A stretch of DNA of 64,000 nucleotides, taken from the NCBI GenBank assembly GCA_963691815.1, contig OY829655.1, forward strand, positions 30,492,271-30,556,270, read 5' to 3'. Under the pieces are notes generated by a model that searched no databases, had not been told where the DNA came from, and saw only the letters and a program-made list of their open reading frames with translations. The stretch is from Echiichthys vipera (taxonomy: Eukaryota; Chordata; Actinopteri; Perciformes; Trachinidae). How positions within the stretch are numbered: position 1 is the stretch's first letter; every line of letters starts with the position of its first letter. Position numbers and translations under genes: made by a program. Below are positions 57,939 through 64,000 of this stretch, in pieces.

Positions 57939-58732
57939 GGCGGTGACCCTCAGGGCGTTTGCCCGACACGGAGGTTCATGATGTTTTATTACCCGTCATT
58001 TGTTTTGTACAGGTGCTTCTGCTTTTCGCTTTGACGCCAAATCTGATTTTAGTTTAACTGAAGTAACGAAAATAATCAGCAATGACGGGCAATATTTGTG
58101 AAATTCCAGCGTAAAATCATCCCGTCCCTTACGAACATCAAATAAACCATAAAGACAATTTCCTGTAACAACTGTTAACAGAGAAATCCAGGAGAGTCGC
58201 TAACAGCTTGACGTGGCTAACAGTGATTAGCTCGGGGCAGCACGGTGAAGGCATTCAAAGGTCTTTTTTAACCACTAATGCTGCTGAAAATAACAGCAAA
58301 CCTCTGCAGCAGCATGAGAAGAGTCCCTACACACAAAACAAAGCACCAATGGGCTCCTTCCACTGTAATGGACTTTACTATGAGAGGAGCTGGTACAGGG
58401 GCCAGTAGGTAAGTCTTTAAAACACTCTTTAATAAACTCTGGCTTCACTAACTACGCTGATGATGCTTTGTTGTGTGTGTAGGGACTCTTCTCATGCTGC
58501 TACAGAGGTTTGCTGTTATTTTCAGCAGCATTAGTGGTTAAAAAAGACCTTTGAATGCCTTCACCGTGCTGCCCCGAGCTAATCACTGTTAGCCACGTCC
58601 GGCAGTTAGCATCTCTCCTGGATTTCTCCGTTAACAGTTGAAAAAACGTCTCGTCTACGGTATCTGCGGCCTCCTGACCCCTGAAGTGAACGAACGTCCC
58701 CAGAATCGAACCCCGGTTAAAGCGGCACAAAC
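57900..58732 (-). other. sh3bp4: Last intron of sh3bp4 (833 bp)
   Basis: On the minus strand the donor is GAG|GTTTGT (58732-58731) and the acceptor TCCTCAG (57901-57900). The intron contains a complete foldback element (58170-58641). Confidence 0.85.
58170..58641. mobile_element. Foldback element with about 176-bp arms
   Basis: Left arm 58170-58345 and right arm 58464-58641 are inverse copies (AACTGTTAACRGAGAAATCC ... TCGGGGCAGCACGGTGAAGG ... GAGTCCCTACACACA) with few differences and a 118-bp loop. Single arms of the same family lie at 2995-3171 and 5791-5972. No coding capacity. Confidence 0.85.
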
Positions 58733-58921
58733 CTCACTGTCCACCACCCCGCTCTTGTCGCGATGCGGCGCCTCGTAAGCGTCCATCTGCTGGCGTGAAA
58801 CCTTGACGAGCCGCTCGGCCAGCTCCCTCCAGCGCCCGGCCACCTCCACCGCCGTGGTCAGGAGGACAAAGTCCATGACCAGCCGGGCCACCAGACCCTG
58901 ACAGTCCATCTTCAACAGCGC
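58733..58921 (-). CDS. sh3bp4: SH3 domain-binding protein 4 (SH3BP4), penultimate coding exon
   Basis: A 189-bp exon (63 codons, phase 0 at both ends) encoding [20 protein letters not shown]...[20 protein letters not shown], the first half of the SH3BP4 C-terminal death-domain-like region. Acceptor on the minus strand is CTCTCTCTCTCTCCGTAG before GCGCTG; donor is GAG|GTTTGT. Joining to the exon at 57675-57899 gives ...[14 protein letters not shown]..., the expected continuation. Upstream exons (the large one with SH3, ZU5 and UPA) are not in the window: no SH3BP4-like sequence was found between 58922 and 64000. The upstream intron begins immediately with copies of this exon's own splice-acceptor segment. 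Confidence 0.94.
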
Positions 58922-60505
58922 CTACGGAGAGAGAGAGAGGACACGAGGCGTGAGTGTTACTGTCGCTAACGTGCACAGACCTACGGAGAGAGAGAGAGGA
59001 CACAAGGCGTGAGTGTTACTGTCGCTAACGTGCACAGACCTACGGAGAGAGAGAGAGGACACGAGGCGTGAGTGTTACTGTCGCTAACGTGCACAGACCT
59101 ACGGAGAGAGAGAGAGGACACACGGCGTGAGTGTAACTGTCGCTAACGTGCACAGACCTACGGAGAGAGAGAGAGAGAGGACACGAGGCGTGAGTGTTAC
59201 TGTCGCTAACGTGCACAGACCTACGGAGAGAGAGAGAGGACACGAGGCGTGAGTGTTACTGTCGCTAACGTGCACAGACCTACGGAGAGAGAGAGAGGAC
59301 ACACGGCGTGAGTGTTACTGTCGCTAACGTGCACAGACCTACGGAGAGAGAGAGAGGACACACGGCGTGAGTGTTACTGTCGCTAACGTGCACAGACCTA
59401 CGGAGAGAGAGAGAGGACACGGGGCGTGAGTGTTACTGTCGCTAACGTGCACAGACCTACGGAGAGAGAGAGAGGACACGAGGCGTGAGTGTTACTGTCG
59501 CTAACGTGCACGCGCCTACGGAGAGAGAGAGAGGACACGAGGCGTGAGTGTTACTGTCGCTAACGTGCACGCGCCTACGGAGAGAGAGAGAGGACACGAG
59601 GCGTGAGTGTTACGGTCGCTAACGTGCACAGACCTACGGAGAGAGAGAGAGGACACGAGGCGTGAGTGTTACTGTCGCTAACGTGCACAGACCTACGGAG
59701 AGAGAGAGAGGACACACGGCGTGAGTCGAGTGTTACTGTCGCTAACGTGCACAGACCTACGGAGAGAGAGAGAGGACACACGGCGTGAGTGTTACTGTCG
59801 CTAACGTGCACAGACCTACGGAGAGAGAGAGAGAGAGGACACGAGGCGTGAGTGTTACTGTCGCTAACGTGCACAGACCTACGGAGAGAGAGAGAGGACA
59901 CGAGGCGTGAGGCGAGTGTTACTGTCGCTAACGTGCACAGACCTACGGAGAGAGGGAGAGGACACGAGGCGTGAGTGTTACTGTCGCTAACGTGCACAGA
60001 CCTACGGAGAGAGAGAGAGGACACACGGCGTGAGTGTTACTGTCGCTAACGTGCACGGACCTACGGAGAGAGAGAGAGGACACGAGGCGTGAGTGTTACT
60101 GTCGCTAACGTGCACAGACCTACGGAGAGAGAGAGAGGACACGAGGCGTGAGTGTTACTGTCGCTAACGTGCACAGACCTACGGAGAGAGAGAGAGGACA
60201 CGAGGCGTGAGTGTTACTGTCGCTAACGTGCACAGACCTACGGAGAGAGAGAGAGGACACAGGGCGTGAGTGTTACTGTCGCTAACGTGCACAGACCTAC
60301 GGAGAGAGAGAGAGGACACACGGCGTGAGTGTTACTGTCGCTAACGTGCACAGACCTACGGAGAGAGAGAGAGGACACACGGCGTGAGTCGAGTGTTACT
60401 GTCGCTAACGTGCACAGACCTACGGAGAGAGAGAGAGGACACAGGGCGTGAGTGTTACTGTCGCTAACGTGCACAGACCTACGGAGAGAGAGAGAGGACA
60501 CGTGC
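58922..60505. repeat. 59-bp minisatellite of the intron 3' splice-site segment, 27 copies
   Basis: The unit is 59 bp (CTACGGAGAGAGAGAGAGGA, CACGAGGCGTGAGTGTTACT, GTCGCTAACGTGCACAGAC on the plus strand). The first unit is the last 59 bases of the sh3bp4 intron, abutting the exon; 26 more follow into the intron, the last partial. Variants: CACGAGG/CACACGG/CACAGGG, extra AGAG, a GTCGAG insertion, GCGCCT for AGACCT. Read on the minus strand each unit has a pyrimidine tract ending CCGTAG|GT. Confidence 0.97.
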
Positions 60506-60886
60506 ACACGGTTCAATCCCCCACAAATCTCAGCTCTGTGTGTTTTTCACGCGCTGTTTATGTTGAATCTGATGTTTACGAGCCGTATGACTGCAACATT
60601 TGCGTGTGTGTGTGTGCGTGTCTTTGCGTTTGTTTGTGTGTGTGCGTGCGTGTTTGTGTGTGTGCGAGTGTGCATGTGTGCGTCTGCATGTGTAACTATA
60701 ATAATGGTAATAATAATGATAACAATAATAATGGTATTTAAAATAATATAATAAATAATAATAATTATTATTATTATTGTTTCACAAAATATAAAAACAA
60801 ACATAAGATAAAATAAATTAAAAATATTAAACTGCACCAGAAACATTTTCCATATAAAGAACCAGTTCAGTTTAAAGTTTAAAGTC
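60506..60886. other. Intronic sequence with degenerate (GT)n and (TAA)n
   Basis: GTGC/GTGT-rich stretch at 60600-60692 and a TAA/TTA-rich stretch at 60692-60780 that includes a short palindrome (AATAATAATTATTATT). No exon recognised. Confidence 0.6.
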
Positions 60887-61516
<630 letters not shown>

Positions 61517-64000
61517 CTCCTTTAAAGACGTCGTCTAAACTTAACCGTCACCTTTAGAGACTCAACTTAACCGTCACCTTTGGAGAAAAAACTTAACCCT
61601 CACCTTTAGAGACTAAACTTAACCGTCACCTTTAGAGACTAAACTTAACCGTCACCTTTGGAGACTTAACTTAACCGTCACCTTTAGAGACTTAACTTAA
61701 CCGTCACCTTTAGAGACTAAACTTAACCGTCACCTGTAGAGACTAAACTTAACCCTCACCTTTATACTAAACTTAACCGTCACCTTTAGAGACTTAACTT
61801 AACCGTCACCTGTAGAGACTAAACTTAACCGTCACCTTTAGAGACTAAACTTAACCGTCACCTTTAGAGACTAAACTTAACCCTCACCTTTATACTAAAC
61901 TTAACCGTCACCTTTAGAGACTAAACTTAACCGTCACCTTTATACTAAACTTAACCGTCTCCTTTAGAGACTAAACTTAACCGTCACCTTTAGAGACTAA
62001 ACTTAACAGTCACCTTTAGAGACTAAACTTAACCGTCACCTTTAGAGACTAAACTTAACCGTCTCCTTTAGAGACTAAACTTAACCGTCACCTTTAGAGA
62101 CTAAACTTAACCGTCTCCTTTAGTGACTAAACTTAACCGTCACCTTTAGAGACTAAACTTAACCGTCACCTTTAGAGACTAAACTTAACAGTCACCTTTA
62201 GAGACTAAACTTAACCCTCACCTTTAGAGACTAAACTTAACCGTCTCCTTTAGAGACTAAACTTAACCGTCTCCTTTAGAGACTAAACTTAACCGTCAAC
62301 TTTAGAGACTAAACTTAACCGTCTCCTTTAGACTAAACTTAACCGTCACCTTTAGAGACTAAACTTAACCGTCACCTTTAGAGACTAAACTTAACCGTCT
62401 CCTTTAGAGACTAAACTTAACCCTCACCTTTAGAGACTAAACTTAACCGTCTCCTTTAGAGACTAAACTTAACCGTCACCTTTAGAGACTTAACTTAACC
62501 GTCACCTTTAGAGACTTAACTTAACCGTCACCTTTAGAGACTAAACTTAACCGTCACCTGTAGAGACTAAACTTAACCCTCACCTTTATACTAAACTTAA
62601 CCGTCACCTTTAGAGACTTAACTTAACCGTCACCTGTAGAGACTAAACTTAACCCTTACCTTTATACTAAACTTAACCGTCACCTTTAGAGACTAAACTT
62701 AACCGTCACCTTTATACTAAACTTAACCGTCTCCTTTAGAGACTAAACTTAACCGTCACCTTTAGAGACTAAACTTAACAGTCACCTTTAGAGACTAAAC
62801 TTAACCCTCACCTTTAGAGACTAAACTTAACCGTCTCCTTTAGAGACTAAACTTAACCGTCACCTTTAGAGACTAAACTTAACCGTCTCCTTTAGTGACT
62901 AAACTTAACCGTCACCTTTAGAGACTAAACTTAACCGTCACCTTTAGAGACTAAACTTAACAGTCACCTTTAGAGACTAAACTTAACCGTCTCCTTTAGA
63001 GACTAAACTTAACCGTCTCCTTTAGAGACTAAACTTAACAGTCACCTTTAGAGACTAAACTTAACCGTCTCCTTTAGTGACTAAACTTAACCGTCACCTT
63101 TAGAGACTAAACTTAACCGTCACCTTTAGAGACTAAACTTAACAGTCACCTTTAGAGACTAAACTTAACCGTCTCCTTTAGAGACTAAACTTAACCGTCT
63201 CCTTTAGAGACTAAACTTAACCGTCAACTTTAGAGACTAAACTTAACCGTCTCCTTTAGACTAAACTTAACCGTCACCTTTAGAGACTAAACTTAACCGT
63301 CACCTTTAGAGACTAAACTTAACCGTCTCCTTTAGAGACTAAACTTAACAGTCACCTTTAGAGACTAAACTTAACCGTCTCCTTTAGAGACTAAACTTAA
63401 CAGTCACCTTTAGAGACTAAACTTAACCGTCTCCTTTAGTGACTAAACTTAACCGTCACCTTTAGAGACTAAACTTAACCGTCACCTTTAGAGACTAAAC
63501 TTAACAGTCACCTTTAGAGACTAAACTTAACCGTCTCCTTTAGAGACTAAACTTAACCGTCTCCTTTAGAGACTAAACTTAACCGTCAACTTTAGAGACT
63601 AAACTTAACTGTCTCCTTTAGACTAAACTTAACCGTCACCTTTAGAGACTAAACTTAACCGTCTCCTTTAGAGACTAAACTTAACCGTCACCTTTAGAGA
63701 CTAAACTTAACCGTCTCCTTTAGAGACTAAACTTAACCGTCACCTTTAGAGACTAAACTTAACCGTCTCCTTTAGAGACTAAACTTAACAGTCACCTTTA
63801 GAGACTAAACTTAACCGTCTCCTTTAGAGACTAAACTTAACCGTCTCCTTTAGAGACTAAACTTAACAGTCACCTTTAGAGACTAAACTTAACCGTCTCC
63901 TTTAGAGACTAAACTTAACCGTCACCTTTAGAGACTAAACTTAACCGTCTCCTTTAGAGACTAAACTTAACCGTCACCTTTAGAGACTAAACTTAACCGT
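61517..64000 (-). repeat. 26-bp minisatellite array 2, about 95 copies, runs off the window
   Basis: Unit on the plus strand AACTTAACCGTC(A/T)CCTTTA plus GAGACT, the reverse complement of the unit at 29510-31340. Variants (CCTGTAGAGAC, CCTTTATACTAAAC, TTTAGTGAC, AACAGTCACC) recur in the same order hundreds of bases apart, showing higher-order duplication. It lies in the sh3bp4 intron. Confidence 0.97.

Noticed and set aside
58922..60504. Frames reading MSSLSLRRSVHVSDSNTHA on the minus strand
   Set aside because: They are read-through of the 59-bp minisatellite in intron sequence.
58922..60505. CRISPR-like array
   Set aside because: Uniform tandem repeat with no unique spacers, in a vertebrate intron; the 44-bp (8520) and 37-bp (14535) arrays were rejected for the same reason.

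Overview
The window is vertebrate nuclear DNA, almost certainly from a ray-finned fish. The evidence is two recognisable vertebrate genes with animal-style splice sites, very long (CA)n/(GT)n microsatellites, and interspersed repeats of kinds common in teleosts (PIF/Harbinger-like DNA transposons, a SINE-like tRNA-headed element, 3' ends of a non-LTR retrotransposon, a solo LTR). Nothing bacterial, phage-like or CRISPR-like is present.

Only two protein genes can be supported, both on the minus strand. (1) A complete, single-exon ARL4C-type ARF-like GTPase gene at 35152-35730, inside a GC-rich, CpG-rich stretch that continues to about 36370. (2) The last two coding exons of SH3BP4 at 58733-58921 and 57675-57899, with a probable 3' UTR reaching a polyadenylation signal at 55834-55839; the rest of that gene lies beyond the right edge. 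The two genes are also neighbours in mammals, so this is a conserved-synteny block. A third, promoter-like CpG segment (37385-37990) with a good minus-strand splice donor has no recognised gene attached.

Layout. 1-10 kb: an unclassified DNA element, a solo LTR, a SINE-like copy, inverted-repeat arms, a 44-bp minisatellite. 10-29 kb: many copies of one Harbinger-like family (several keep the same 76-codon open frame), SINE-like copies, two local duplications and microsatellites. 29.5-32 kb: a 1.8-kb array of a 26-bp minisatellite, then a purine-rich (GGA)n tract. 33-41 kb: arl4c, its CpG region, AT-rich simple DNA, and a 1-kb array of a 20-bp unit carrying AATAAA in nearly every copy. 41-44 kb: (CA)n blocks and 42-bp repeats. 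46-56 kb: retrotransposon tails, one split by a 1.75-kb element with a Myb-like exon. 56-64 kb: the 3' part of sh3bp4; its visible upstream intron is about 87% tandem repeat by my count, including 27 copies of the intron's own 3' splice-site segment and a second, oppositely oriented 26-bp array.

By hand tally about 23% of the window is tandem repeat. Nearly all long open frames here are repeat-driven (VCVC, THTH, FSHFAS, proline- or glutamate-rich) and are not genes. No new multi-gene system is visible. The most unusual structures are the splice-acceptor minisatellite of sh3bp4, the AATAAA array, and the inverted pair of 26-bp arrays together with the dispersed element they appear to come from.
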